Numbered from the stretch's first letter, positions 34,215-43,333 are shown. The stretch is 64,000 bases of DNA from Candidatus Zixiibacteriota bacterium (GCA_028289585.1 JANQPI010000020.1:284039-348038), one strand, 5' to 3'. Numbers and translations are program-made. The notes: a model not told the origin generated them from the sequence alone.

Positions 34215-35531
34215 TCACGGATCAATTCCATGGACTTTCATTCGGCTATACAGGCGCCGACGCGAGATGTGCAGCTTGCGGGCCGCCTCGGTTTTGTTGC
34301 CGTCGGTCGCTGCCAGGGCCGCGAGAATCATCTGCTTTTCGGTCTGCTCCAGCCCCCCGCCGCTACCAGGCGGTAGCGGAGCGGTATCGGTCTGCAGGTC
34401 AAATTCCTCCACCGTCAGCGGTTCCCCACCGGCCAGGATCATCGCTCGTTCGAGTAGATTGCGCAGCTCTCGGATATTACCCGGCCAATCGTATCTGACC
34501 AGCAATTCACGGACGTCGGCCGCCAGCGGCAGATGCGGCCAGCGGGCACGCGTCAGTAGATGCTCGGCAATCTCAATGACATCCCGATCCCGTTGTGCCA
34601 GCGGCGGCAGCTCGATCGGAAAGACATTGAGACGATAGAAGAGATCCTCGCGAAATGATCCCTTGCCGATCTCAGCTTTGAGATCGCGATTAGTGGCAGC
34701 AACGACTCGGACATCAACCGCGATCTGGTCAACGCCACCGACCCGCACGAGCGTCCGCTCTTCGAGCACGCGCAGCAGCTTCGTTTGCATCGGCGCCGGC
34801 ATTTCGCCAATCTCATCGAGGAAAATCGTTCCCGAGTCAGCCAGTTCGAACCGTCCCTGTTTACGGGCCACCGCGCCCGTAAACGCCCCCTTTTCGTGGC
34901 CGAAGAGCTCTGACTCAAGCAACGTTTCGGTCAGGGCGGCACAATTGATGGCGATAAACGGCTGGCGCGCCCGCGGCGAGAGATCGTGAATCAGCTTGGC
35001 GGCGAGCTCCTTGCCGGTCCCTGATTTTCCAGTCAGGAGAACTGTCGCCTCCGACTTGGCAACCTGCCCGATCATCTTGCGCAGGCGCTCGGCGGCCGAC
35101 GATCGACCGATTAGTTCAGTGTCGAGTTGGGACGCCGCCTCGCTCTCGAAGTGCGTCTTGAGAGCGGCTGTCTTCCGTTGTTTGACCAGCTTCGCAACGA
35201 GCATGGTCAATTCGTCGAGCGCAAACGGCTTGAGTAAATAATCAGCCGCACCGGCTTTCAACGCCTCAACTGCCGTTTCAACTGTTCCGTGGGCAGTCAT
35301 TATGATCACATCGGTCGCCCCGGTTTCAAGCGCCGCGTGCATGACATCCATCCCGGACACCCCAGGCATGGAAAGGTCGGTGATCACAACGTCGAACGCG
35401 TGGCGATGCACCAGATCGAGCGCGACCCGTGGATCGGTGGCTGTTTCAACCGTATGATCGGCCTCCTCTAACTCGGTGCAGACGAGCGCCGTCATCTTCG
35501 GTTCATCATCAACGACAAGTATGCGCGCCAT
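34215..35531 (-). CDS. NtrC-family sigma54-dependent response regulator
   Basis: 438 aa. Receiver domain with Asp8/Asp9, phospho-acceptor Asp52 and Lys101. The AAA+ domain has Walker A GKSGTGKE (168-175), sigma54-contacting GAFTGA (215-220) and Walker B GTIFLDE (234-240). A Fis-type helix-turn-helix ends the protein (KTEAARKLHISRRRLYSRMK). All elements for sigma54 activation are intact. It follows its kinase by 5 bp and precedes a sigma54-type promoter with an upstream palindrome, the likely target. Confidence 0.95.
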   Translation of the reverse strand: MARILVVDDEPKMTALVCTELEEADHTVETATDPRVALDLVHRHAFDVVITDLSMPGVSGMDVMHAALETGATDVIIMTAHGTVETAVEALKAGAADYLLKPFALDELTMLVAKLVKQRKTAALKTHFESEAASQLDTELIGRSSAAERLRKMIGQVAKSEATVLLTGKSGTGKELAAKLIHDLSPRARQPFIAINCAALTETLLESELFGHEKGAFTGAVARKQGRFELADSGTIFLDEIGEMPAPMQTKLLRVLEERTLVRVGGVDQIAVDVRVVAATNRDLKAEIGKGSFREDLFYRLNVFPIELPPLAQRDRDVIEIAEHLLTRARWPHLPLAADVRELLVRYDWPGNIRELRNLLERAMILAGGEPLTVEEFDLQTDTAPLPPGSGGGLEQTEKQMILAALAATDGNKTEAARKLHISRRRLYSRMKVHGIDP

Positions 35532-35536
35532 AGGTC

Positions 35537-36856
35537 CTATACTCTCGACGGGATCGTCACGGTCACCTCGGTGCCGCGTTGCGGTTGCGACGATAGATCA
35601 ATAGTCCCGCCGATCTCCTCAACGATTTTCTTGGTCAGGAAGAGACCCAGGCCGGAGCCGGTCGTTTTGGACGTAACAAACGGTTCGAACGCGTCCCGGA
35701 CCTGCTGTGGCGTCATACCGTGACCGTGGTCACGAATGCGGATAGCGACCCGGTCGCCTGTTCGTTCGCAATCCAGACCCAACACGATCGTCTTGCCCGA
35801 CGATGCCTCGGCCGCGTTGATCAGTAGATTGAGAATCACCTGACGTAGCGCGCGTCGATACCCCGCAACAACCATCGGTTGCTCGGGCAAGTCATTGGTC
35901 CAATCGACCGTGGTCGGCACGACACGCTCTGCGAGTCCGGTCCGAAGGGCGCGCAGCAGGTCGATGAGATCGAACTGCGACGGTGTCTCGCCGGCGAGAT
36001 ACGATCCCTCGGCCTTGGCGAACGAGAGATACCCGGACACCAGATCGTTGAGCCGATCGACCTCTTCGAGCAGATAGTCTGCTTCCGGTTGCTCGGTTTT
36101 GCGTTTTAGTCGTTCGGCCGACGCCCGCATGATCATGAGAGGGTTCTTCAGTTCGTGGGCCACAACTGCGACCATGCGCCCGAGGTAGGCGTGGGTTTCG
36201 CCGAGGAAGGCGACCTGTTCGGCGGCGTTGATACGACGTTGAAGCCAGAAAAAGATTAGCGCCAGGATCAGCCCGGCTACGACCGACAGGCCGGTCGCGG
36301 CGTAGAGATTGGTACGCAACCGACCGAGGTCGTCGAAATAGTCGACCGACGCCTCGACGCCAACGACCGCGGCGGTTAGTCCCACCGTATCGTAGACCGG
36401 TGCGAACGCCGAGCGAAGAATCACGCCTCCCGTTTCGTAGGATCGAGACACGATCACCGCATCATCGATCAAGCCAAACCAGAACGAATCGATCAGCGGT
36501 CGATGAATGTCGGCCAGGAAATAAACCGAATCGCCCGTAGTTAATGTCGTCAACAGATACGAGTAATCTTCAGCTAATAGAAAAAGCTCGCTGAGCGAGT
36601 CGGAGGCGCGCAGCCACTCGAGTTGGCCGTAGAGATCAAGATAGCTATCGAAGTCATCATTGGTGAGTGCGTCGAGATTACGTTCGGCGATCAACAACCG
36701 CGCCGCCTCGGTTGTCACGACCAATCGTCGTTCGAGTTGATCAGCCAGCATCTCGGCAGTGCGCTGGTAAAAGATCCACCAGGCGAGGTTGACCAACACG
36801 ATCACCAGGCCGGTGAAAAGGAGGATGAGAATCAGCCGTTGCGACCCACGCGCCAT
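35537..36856 (-). CDS. Membrane sensor histidine kinase
   Basis: 439 aa. First transmembrane helix at residues 8-28, a periplasmic sensor of about 155 residues, second helix at 186-205, HisKA with His234 (VAHELKNPL), N box VILNLLINAAEA, G1 RDHGHGM and G2 GSGLGLF. The periplasmic domain is Cache-like by size and strand pattern, but its ligand is unknown. Upstream partner of the NtrC-type regulator; divergent from the thioesterase gene. Confidence 0.93.
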   Translation of the reverse strand: MARGSQRLILILLFTGLVIVLVNLAWWIFYQRTAEMLADQLERRLVVTTEAARLLIAERNLDALTNDDFDSYLDLYGQLEWLRASDSLSELFLLAEDYSYLLTTLTTGDSVYFLADIHRPLIDSFWFGLIDDAVIVSRSYETGGVILRSAFAPVYDTVGLTAAVVGVEASVDYFDDLGRLRTNLYAATGLSVVAGLILALIFFWLQRRINAAEQVAFLGETHAYLGRMVAVVAHELKNPLMIMRASAERLKRKTEQPEADYLLEEVDRLNDLVSGYLSFAKAEGSYLAGETPSQFDLIDLLRALRTGLAERVVPTTVDWTNDLPEQPMVVAGYRRALRQVILNLLINAAEASSGKTIVLGLDCERTGDRVAIRIRDHGHGMTPQQVRDAFEPFVTSKTTGSGLGLFLTKKIVEEIGGTIDLSSQPQRGTEVTVTIPSRV

Positions 36857-36969
36857 GGTTCAAGTGTGTGTGGTCCAGGCAACCAGCGCAATTAACACTC
36901 TTCGCGTCTCATGCCAACCAGTCGCGATCACTCACTGGCGTCAGGCAAAGTCAGAACCTATCTAGTCGC

Positions 36970-37407
36970 ATGACATTGACCGCCCCCAACCCTGACTGGG
37001 AAGCCGCCGCGCGCGAATGGTTCGCCGCCTGTAGCTTCCAAACGTACCTCGGAATTGAAATCGCAACGCTTGAGGTCGGACACGCCACCGCCCACCTCCC
37101 CTTTAAACCCGAACTCGATCAACAACACGGCGCGTTCCACGCCGGCGCAATCTTCACGCTCCTCGACGCTACCGCCGGCCTGGTCGCCTTCTCACTCGCC
37201 CCACCGAACGCCAATCTCGTATCGTCGACCGCCTCGCTTCAACTTCTCCGCCGGGCCGAAACGACCACCCTGATCGGAGTCGGTCAGATCGTCAAACCCG
37301 GGCGGCAGCTCTACTACGTCGAATCAACCGCGTACGCCCACGACGATCCCCAGCGCAGCCGTCCGCTCGCCCGCGCGCAAATCACGATCGCGACGATTCT
37401 CAAATAG
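36970..37407 (+). CDS. PaaI-like hot-dog thioesterase
   Basis: 145 aa hot-dog fold protein. The signature HGAFHAGAIFTLLDATAGL (about residues 54-72) supplies the HGG-like loop and the catalytic acidic residue. Acyl-CoA substrate unknown. ATG 36970 is preceded by TATCTA and 5 nt and no ribosome binding site, consistent with leaderless translation. An upstream in-frame extension lacks family similarity. Confidence 0.82.
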   Translation: MTLTAPNPDWEAAAREWFAACSFQTYLGIEIATLEVGHATAHLPFKPELDQQHGAFHAGAIFTLLDATAGLVAFSLAPPNANLVSSTASLQLLRRAETTTLIGVGQIVKPGRQLYYVESTAYAHDDPQRSRPLARAQITIATILK

Positions 37408-37480
37408 CCGCTGGGCGGCTTTGCCCCCTTGACGGATCGGGAGGTAACGGGTATCCTTGCCGTTCTGCATTTTCCGAGCT

Positions 37481-37555
37481 GACCCCTTCGTCTAGCGGTT
37501 AGGACACCGCCCTTTCACGGCGGCAACACGGGTTCGATTCCCGTAGGGGTCACCA
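37481..37555 (+). tRNA. tRNA-Glu (anticodon TTC)
   Basis: Acceptor GACCCCT pairs with AGGGGTC (37545-37551), discriminator A, encoded CCA 37553-37555. Anticodon stem CCGCC/GGCGG with loop CTTTCAC; anticodon TTC at 37514-37516. The CCA is also the first three bases of a CCAAC-TTT-GTTGG hairpin that follows. Confidence 0.97.
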
Positions 37556-37969
37556 ACTTTGTTGGTCTCTGCTGCTTAATCCGATTCCCCTTGCCCACCG
37601 CTAGCAGTGCTCCCCCCAATCAACTTTGTTGGCTCCTACTGTTCTATCCGCTTCCAGACGTGCACAACAACCCTAAGTTTTGCCATCACAGATACGTCAG
37701 CGACGCCCTTGACACCTCAGCATTGAAAGACCACTTTGTGGTCCGATTGACCCCTTCGTCTAGCGGTTAGGACACCGGCCTCTCACGCCGGCAACACGGG
37801 TTCGAGTCCCGTAGGGGTCACCAACTTTGTTGGTCTCTACTGGCACTTTCGCTTCCATTCGCTCACCCCTAGCTTTGCTCCCGCCCAACCAACTTTGTTG
37901 GTCTCTACTGGTGATCTCGTTTCCCAGCGTCGACTCCCAGCCTTGCTCCCCACCAACCGACGGCGTCGG
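37553..37969 (+). repeat. Periodic hairpin array around the tRNA-Glu genes
   Basis: Short hairpins CCAAC-TTT-GTTGG at 37553-37565, 37821-37833 and 37889-37901, a reduced one at 37621-37631, GACCAC-TTT-GTGGTC at 37729-37743, and CCGAC-GGC-GTCGG at 37957-37969. Successive units are 67-68 bp apart and share flanks (TCTCTACTGG after the hairpin; CTAGC...GCTCCCC later in the unit). Two hairpins start exactly at the tRNA CCA ends. No gene lies in this stretch. Confidence 0.75.
37749..37823 (+). tRNA. tRNA-Glu (anticodon CTC)
   Basis: Nearly identical body to the TTC gene: acceptor GACCCCT/AGGGGTC, CCA encoded at 37821-37823, anticodon stem CCGGC/GCCGG with loop CTCTCAC and anticodon CTC at 37782-37784. 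A GACCAC-TTT-GTGGTC hairpin ends 5 nt before its 5' end. Confidence 0.97.
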
Positions 37970-38051
37970 CTTCTACTGGCAGATCCGTTTCTACCTGTTC
38001 ACCACTAGCAGTACTCCCCACGGCACGGTCGGTCTGTTGAGACGACGCTCG

Positions 38052-40343
38052 CTAAAGATCGAGGCTCAGACCAAACACCACCGCCCGCGGTGAGCCCGGC
38101 CCATAGATATACGCCGAGTCGCGTTCCGCTCCGGAGTCAAGATCACCTTGGAATTCATTCGCGATATTCCGGACACCGAACGTGAACTCCAACGGCATAC
38201 CCGATCGACCCATCGTGAAGCGATAGCGAGCGAGCAGATCGACCTCAACAAAACTCTCGACCCAGCGAAGTGTCTGATCCAGCTCTCGCGGTACTTCCAT
38301 CGGACCCGTGTACCTCCCGATGCCGGTAAGTGACACTGATTCAAAAAGTGACCAGCGAACCATCGCCTGCCCATAGACATCGGGCGTCCGAAGAAATCGA
38401 TTCGAGAACCGTCCCTCAAACACCTCGACCTCCTCAGCAAACTCGGCAGTCTGGATAGTCGCTCCGAGCTGCCCCAGAATCGGTCCGACAGAAAAACCAA
38501 TCTCTGACTCGATACCCTGCACGGTCGCATCGCCGGCATTGAACCGTTCGGTGAGCAACTGCCCGCCACCACCAACGCCGATGTCGCGCTGGGCAAACGC
38601 ATCGCTCAGATCGGTTCGGAAGGCAGTCGCCCCAATCGAGATCATGCCGCGGCGGATGTCGATCTCCTGCTGAAGCGAAAACGAATAGCTGTTGCTGCGC
38701 TCCTCTCGCAGACTCTCGGCATTGACAATGACGCGTTGGGCGCCGGCGACGTTCTCAATGTGCAGGTCCTCATCAAACACCTGGGGGGGGTTGAAACCGG
38801 CCGCGTACGACAGTCGAGCGGTCAGGGTCGGTGTCACATGCCAGCGAAATGCAATCCGCGGAGCAACCATCGGATCCGACAGCAGTGAGTGCGTCTCGAT
38901 CCGCGCCCCGGTGAGAAGCTCAAACTCGTTTCGAATACCAAACGATACCGACGCCTGAGCGTAGGCACCGACCGATGTATAGTTCTCATCGATGACACGC
39001 GTGTCGGATTCGCCAAAGGTCTCATCACGAATCCCCTCGACCTTCGATTCAACACCCGCGGTCACGGTCGTTCGACCCAATCGACGGTTCACCTGCCCGG
39101 AGAGAGTCCACAACGGGTTGGTCGTTGATCCGTAACCGGTCGATGATTCCAAAAAGTCGACGCTTTCCGGATCAGCACCCGCCAGACCACCATAGAATGA
39201 ACGTCGATCGGTATAGGCGACCGCCGACGTCAGCGAGTAGTCAAGATCACGATTCAGACGATGTTCCCAACGCACCTCACCCGAATAGCGCCAGTGCTCC
39301 AGCTCCTCCGCGATATCAACGGTATGAGCGGGATTGTCGAGCCGATCGCCACCCCTGCGATACTCGTGCGTGTAAGTCGCATTGAGCGATAGCACCTGCC
39401 CCGGCGACGGCCGAAACTGCCAGCTGCCACCAATCCCCTCGCCCCGGATGCGAACGAGATCGGAGAAGCCATCGCCATTGACATCGTGCGCGTCACGTCG
39501 ACGAATCGAACCATGGAGAAAGCCACCGGAGGTGCCGGTTTCGTTGAGGCGTTCGAGCGTGAATTCGAGCGTGTTATCACTGTCACCGTCAACAGCCGTC
39601 AACCCGTACTCGATTGTCGCCCGGTTGTCGGTGGCACGCCGTGGAATAATGTTTACAACACCGGCGACAGCCGCCCCACCATAGACCGCCGAGCCACCAC
39701 CCTTAACGACTTCGATGCGATCGATCAGCGCCTCGGGGATCTGTTCCAGACCGTAGACTCCCGCCAAACCGGAAAAACTCGCCTGGCCGTCGAACAGAAG
39801 CTGCGTGTACTTCCCCTCCATTCCCAGCAGACGCAACTGTGTGAAACCGCAATTCTGGCAGTTGTTCTCAACCCGGAGCCCGGTCTCCAGCTTGAGCGCT
39901 TCGGCAAGGTTCACCGCACCGGCCGATTCGATTGCCAGACGGTTCACTACCTCGGTCTTGACCGGAACATCTTTGTACAGCTGAGGTGTTCGTGTGCCGG
40001 TCACGACCATTGTGCCGCCGTCGACCATCATCGGTCGCAGCGCGAGAGTCACCCGCTCCGGACTTTCGCCGGCAGCAATGACAAGCGTGGTATCAAGCGT
40101 TTCGAAACCGATAGCGCTAACGCGGAGTCGAAACTCCTGCGTGTGATCGACCTTAAGTGAGAATCGACCGTCGTGATCCGCAATCACACCCATATCCGTA
40201 TCCGGCAGGGTGATAGTTGCCGCGGCGACTGGATCGCCATTGGAACCGTTGACAACCTTGCCGTTGACAGTAACGCCAGCGGTGAGTGGTGACGCCAGGG
40301 CCGCCAGAACGAGCCAGCCACAGACAATACGCCGAATGATCAT
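38052..40343 (-). CDS. TonB-dependent receptor with carboxypeptidase-regulatory-like N-domain
   Basis: 763 aa outer-membrane receptor. Signal peptide (1-22), a CarboxypepD-reg-like/SusC-type N-domain (VNGKVVNGSNGDPVAAATIT, about 25-105), plug (about 115-235), then a 22-strand-type barrel ending in YGPGSPRAVVFGLSLDL. The plug carries ENNCQNCGFTQLRL with Cys162/Cys165, a motif seen in some Bacteroidota receptors. Ligand unknown; metal chelate or metallophore is possible. AGGAG precedes the ATG, and two tandem palindromic operators lie 43-71 bp upstream. Confidence 0.88.
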   Translation of the reverse strand: MIIRRIVCGWLVLAALASPLTAGVTVNGKVVNGSNGDPVAAATITLPDTDMGVIADHDGRFSLKVDHTQEFRLRVSAIGFETLDTTLVIAAGESPERVTLALRPMMVDGGTMVVTGTRTPQLYKDVPVKTEVVNRLAIESAGAVNLAEALKLETGLRVENNCQNCGFTQLRLLGMEGKYTQLLFDGQASFSGLAGVYGLEQIPEALIDRIEVVKGGGSAVYGGAAVAGVVNIIPRRATDNRATIEYGLTAVDGDSDNTLEFTLERLNETGTSGGFLHGSIRRRDAHDVNGDGFSDLVRIRGEGIGGSWQFRPSPGQVLSLNATYTHEYRRGGDRLDNPAHTVDIAEELEHWRYSGEVRWEHRLNRDLDYSLTSAVAYTDRRSFYGGLAGADPESVDFLESSTGYGSTTNPLWTLSGQVNRRLGRTTVTAGVESKVEGIRDETFGESDTRVIDENYTSVGAYAQASVSFGIRNEFELLTGARIETHSLLSDPMVAPRIAFRWHVTPTLTARLSYAAGFNPPQVFDEDLHIENVAGAQRVIVNAESLREERSNSYSFSLQQEIDIRRGMISIGATAFRTDLSDAFAQRDIGVGGGGQLLTERFNAGDATVQGIESEIGFSVGPILGQLGATIQTAEFAEEVEVFEGRFSNRFLRTPDVYGQAMVRWSLFESVSLTGIGRYTGPMEVPRELDQTLRWVESFVEVDLLARYRFTMGRSGMPLEFTFGVRNIANEFQGDLDSGAERDSAYIYGPGSPRAVVFGLSLDL

Positions 40344-40385
40344 TGAGTCATCTCCTGCGCCGACACCTACTCCTACGGCCTCGAC

Positions 40386-40414
40386 TTACCTTTGAGTAAT
40401 TTACCTTTGGGTAA
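40386..40414. promoter_or_regulatory. Tandem palindromic operators upstream of the TonB receptor
   Basis: TTACCTTTGAGTAA (40386-40399) and TTACCTTTGGGTAA (40401-40414), the second a perfect TTACC-N4-GGTAA palindrome, spaced 15 bp centre to centre. The layout suggests two dimers of a repressor on one DNA face region; a metal-responsive regulator is plausible but not identified. Confidence 0.6.
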
Positions 40415-40537
40415 GTATCGACAACCGAAGACTCCTGCGCAAGCGAATCTTGATCACTGTTATCTGCTTGGGGGATGGCCCAATTCGCTCTTTCTGTCGA
40501 TGACTATTCATGAACTGAGTAGAGAAGGGCTCACCTC

Positions 40538-41350
40538 GTGAACGATTCCACCCTCGCCATCATCGGCTGTGGTAACCTCGGCCGTGCCATCGCTACCGGA
40601 CTGGTCGACGCCGGCGCTTTCGAACCGAAGCAGGTCACGCTGACCCGCCGCAAAACCGAACGTCTCGACGATCTCGCCGCCGAAGGCTTTGTGGTGACTG
40701 CGAACAACGCCACTGCGGTCCGCACAGCTGACCTGGTGATCCTCGCGGTTGAGCCGCATCAGGCCGACGACCTCGTGCGTGACCTTGCCGATTCGATTCA
40801 CGAGCGCAAACCGATTGTCATCTCGGTCGTCACCGGTCTAACCCGGGCCCATATCTCCGAACTCCTTGGCAACGGTCAACCGGTGGTGAGGGCGATGCCG
40901 AACACCGCCGTCGCGGTCCGTGAATCGATGACCTGTCTGTCGATCGATCCGGATCATCCAGACGCGACCGCGGCGGTTGAGTCGTTGTTTGCCAATCTCG
41001 GTCGCACAGCGATTATCGATGAAGACCAGATGATCTCCGCGACCGCCCTCGCCGCCTGCGGCACGGCGTTCTTCCTCCGCGCCATCCGCGCCGCCTCCCA
41101 GGGTGGAATCGAAATCGGATTCTCTGCCGCCGAGGCCCTCGCAATCGCGGCACAAACCGCACGCGGGGCGGCCACGCTTCTCATCGAACGCGAAAACCAT
41201 CCCGAGGATGAAATCGACCGGGTGACAACACCGATGGGCTGCACGATCGCCGGGTTGAATCTGATGGAGTACGAGGGGTTCAGTGCCGCGATGATCAAGG
41301 GGATCACGGTCTCAGCCGCCAAGGCCCGCGGACTCCACGACCCCGACTGA
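40538..41350 (+). CDS. proC: Pyrroline-5-carboxylate reductase
   Basis: 270 aa. NAD(P)-binding GCGNLGRAI (11-19), VVRAMPNTAVAV, and the C-terminal signature VTTPMGCTIAGLNLM (usually VTSPGGTTI). It reduces P5C to proline. The start is GTG 40538 with GAAGGG upstream. It lies 211 bp before a P5C dehydrogenase gene on the same strand. Confidence 0.93.
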   Translation: MNDSTLAIIGCGNLGRAIATGLVDAGAFEPKQVTLTRRKTERLDDLAAEGFVVTANNATAVRTADLVILAVEPHQADDLVRDLADSIHERKPIVISVVTGLTRAHISELLGNGQPVVRAMPNTAVAVRESMTCLSIDPDHPDATAAVESLFANLGRTAIIDEDQMISATALAACGTAFFLRAIRAASQGGIEIGFSAAEALAIAAQTARGAATLLIERENHPEDEIDRVTTPMGCTIAGLNLMEYEGFSAAMIKGITVSAAKARGLHDPD

Positions 41351-41561
41351 CGCGTCAGTGACTTGCCACCCACCTGATTCGTCAGCCTCGTGACACGTCA
41401 CTTTCCTAACTTGTCTGGCCTTTGACAGAACAGAGAACGGGTAACGCCCGCCTGCGGCCCACTTGCCCCCGCATGCGGCGCCACCTATCATCAGCGAAAC
41501 ACCGAGACTGTCGCCCGTTGCCAATCGCACGAGCCGGTCGTATCGCTATGAGGAGTGGGAA

Positions 41562-43187
41562 ATGTCAGCTTTCCGTGTGCCAACCCCGACCAATGAACCT
41601 GTTCGCTCCTACGCCCCCGGCACTGCCGACCGGCACGAGATTCTTGATGCGCTCGAAGAACTGAAAAGTAAACCGATCGACATTCCGCTGATCATCAACG
41701 GTAAAGCGGTCACGACCGCGAAGAAGTTCAAGATCACCGCACCGCATAATCATAAACTCCTGCTCGGTTCCTTCTGCTACGGTGGTGAGAAAGAGATCAA
41801 GGCGGCAATCGACGGTGCGGTTGCGGCGCAAGCCGAATGGGCCGCGATGCCCTGGGAACACCGTGCGGGGATCTTTCTGAAAGCAGCTGACCTGCTGGCG
41901 ACCAAGTACCGCTATATCATCAACGCCGCGGCAATGCTCGCGCACTCGAAGAATATCTTCCAGGCGGAGATCGACGCGGCCTGCGAGTTGATCGACTTCT
42001 GGCGCTACAACGTCTGGTACACCGAACAGCTCTACAGCATCCAGCCCGACAACCAACCGGGTATCTGGAATCGCACGGATCACCGACCGCTCGAAGGATT
42101 TATCGCGGCAATCGCACCGTTTAACTTCATCTCGATCAACGCCAACCTCCCCACCGCCCCGGCAATCGTTGGCAATGTCGCCGTCTGGAAACCGTCGGAC
42201 ACGGCGGCGTACACGTCGTATTGGCTGATGAAAATTCTGCAGGAAGCCGGGCTCCCGAATGGTGTCGTTAATCTCATCTTTGCCGATGGTCCCCAGTTCG
42301 GGAAGCTCGTCCTTGCCGATCCGCGGCTTGCGGGTGTGCATTTCACCGGATCGACCAAGACGTTCCAATACATCCAGAAGACGATTGGCACGAACATCGA
42401 GAAGTACAAATCGTACCCGCGCGTTGTTGGCGAAACCGGCGGTAAGGATTTCATCGTCGCGCACAAGTCGGCCGACCCGGAAGCACTGACGACGGCGATC
42501 GTTCGTGGGGCGTTCGAATATCAGGGCCAGAAGTGCTCAGCGGCGAGTCGGTGTTACATCCCGTCATCGGTCTGGAAGAAGATTGAGAAGAAACTCGTCG
42601 CTCAGGTGCGAGAACTTCAGGTTGGCGTGCCCGAGGAGTTCAGCAACTTCGTCAATGCCGTCATCGATCAACGGGCGTTCAAGAAGATCAGCGAGTATAT
42701 CGACTTCGCTAAGAAGTCGAAGGACGCGACAGTCATCGCTGGCGGCGAATACGACAAGTCCGAGGGGCTGTTCATTCAGCCGACGATTATCAAAACGACC
42801 AAACCGAATTTCAAGACGATGGAAGAAGAGATTTTCGGACCGGTTGTCACAATCTACGTCTATCCCGACCGCGAGTGGGCAAAGACACTCAAGCTGGTCG
42901 ATGAAACGTCACCGTACGCATTAACCGGCGCGGTGTTCGCGCAGGATCGCGCGGCGGTTGTCGAGGCAGAATCGTATCTCCGTCAGGCGGCGGGCAATTT
43001 CTATATCAACGACAAGCCGACCGGCGCGGTCGTTGGTCAGCAGCCCTTTGGGGGAGCGCGAGCGAGCGGCACGAACGATAAGGCGGGTGGGATTCAGAAT
43101 ATGATTCGCTGGATTTCGCCGCGGTCGATTAAGGAGACATTCAATCCCCCGACCGCCTACGAGTACCCGTTCATGCAGGACACGTAG
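41562..43187 (+). CDS. L-glutamate gamma-semialdehyde (P5C) dehydrogenase
   Basis: 541 aa aldehyde dehydrogenase oxidising P5C/glutamate semialdehyde to glutamate. Catalytic Cys in GQKCSAASRCY, general-base Glu in VGETGGKDF, IAPFNF near the substrate/NAD site, and EEIFGPV late in the chain. The single-domain length matches the stand-alone form, without a proline dehydrogenase fusion. AGGAG lies six bases before ATG 41562. No proline dehydrogenase gene is in the window. Confidence 0.93.
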   Translation: MSAFRVPTPTNEPVRSYAPGTADRHEILDALEELKSKPIDIPLIINGKAVTTAKKFKITAPHNHKLLLGSFCYGGEKEIKAAIDGAVAAQAEWAAMPWEHRAGIFLKAADLLATKYRYIINAAAMLAHSKNIFQAEIDAACELIDFWRYNVWYTEQLYSIQPDNQPGIWNRTDHRPLEGFIAAIAPFNFISINANLPTAPAIVGNVAVWKPSDTAAYTSYWLMKILQEAGLPNGVVNLIFADGPQFGKLVLADPRLAGVHFTGSTKTFQYIQKTIGTNIEKYKSYPRVVGETGGKDFIVAHKSADPEALTTAIVRGAFEYQGQKCSAASRCYIPSSVWKKIEKKLVAQVRELQVGVPEEFSNFVNAVIDQRAFKKISEYIDFAKKSKDATVIAGGEYDKSEGLFIQPTIIKTTKPNFKTMEEEIFGPVVTIYVYPDREWAKTLKLVDETSPYALTGAVFAQDRAAVVEAESYLRQAAGNFYINDKPTGAVVGQQPFGGARASGTNDKAGGIQNMIRWISPRSIKETFNPPTAYEYPFMQDT

Positions 43188-43230
43188 CAGGTGTTTGGTT
43201 TGCGGGAGATTCGTTGATGAGATTCTCTTG

Positions 43231-43259
43231 GTATGCGGTGGGTGTCCTCACCTGCCACG
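43231..43259 (+). repeat. Left flanking repeat of the orphan gene
   Basis: GTATGCGGTG followed by GGTGTCCTCACCTGCC, matching 44178-44210 in direct orientation with a 4-nt deletion (the 33-bp copy carries an extra GCAG-type insertion) and a few substitutions. Confidence 0.6.
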
Positions 43260-43333
43260 CTGCTTTCCCGCCGAGCACACAGAACAGATCGTAATGAGAG
43301 CGTGGTCAAGTAACGAATGCTGGGAGGAGACAA

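Noticed and set aside
37553-37969. CRISPR-like array
   Set aside because: Units are imperfect, contain tRNA genes, and the intervening segments are themselves related rather than unique spacers; no cas genes are present.
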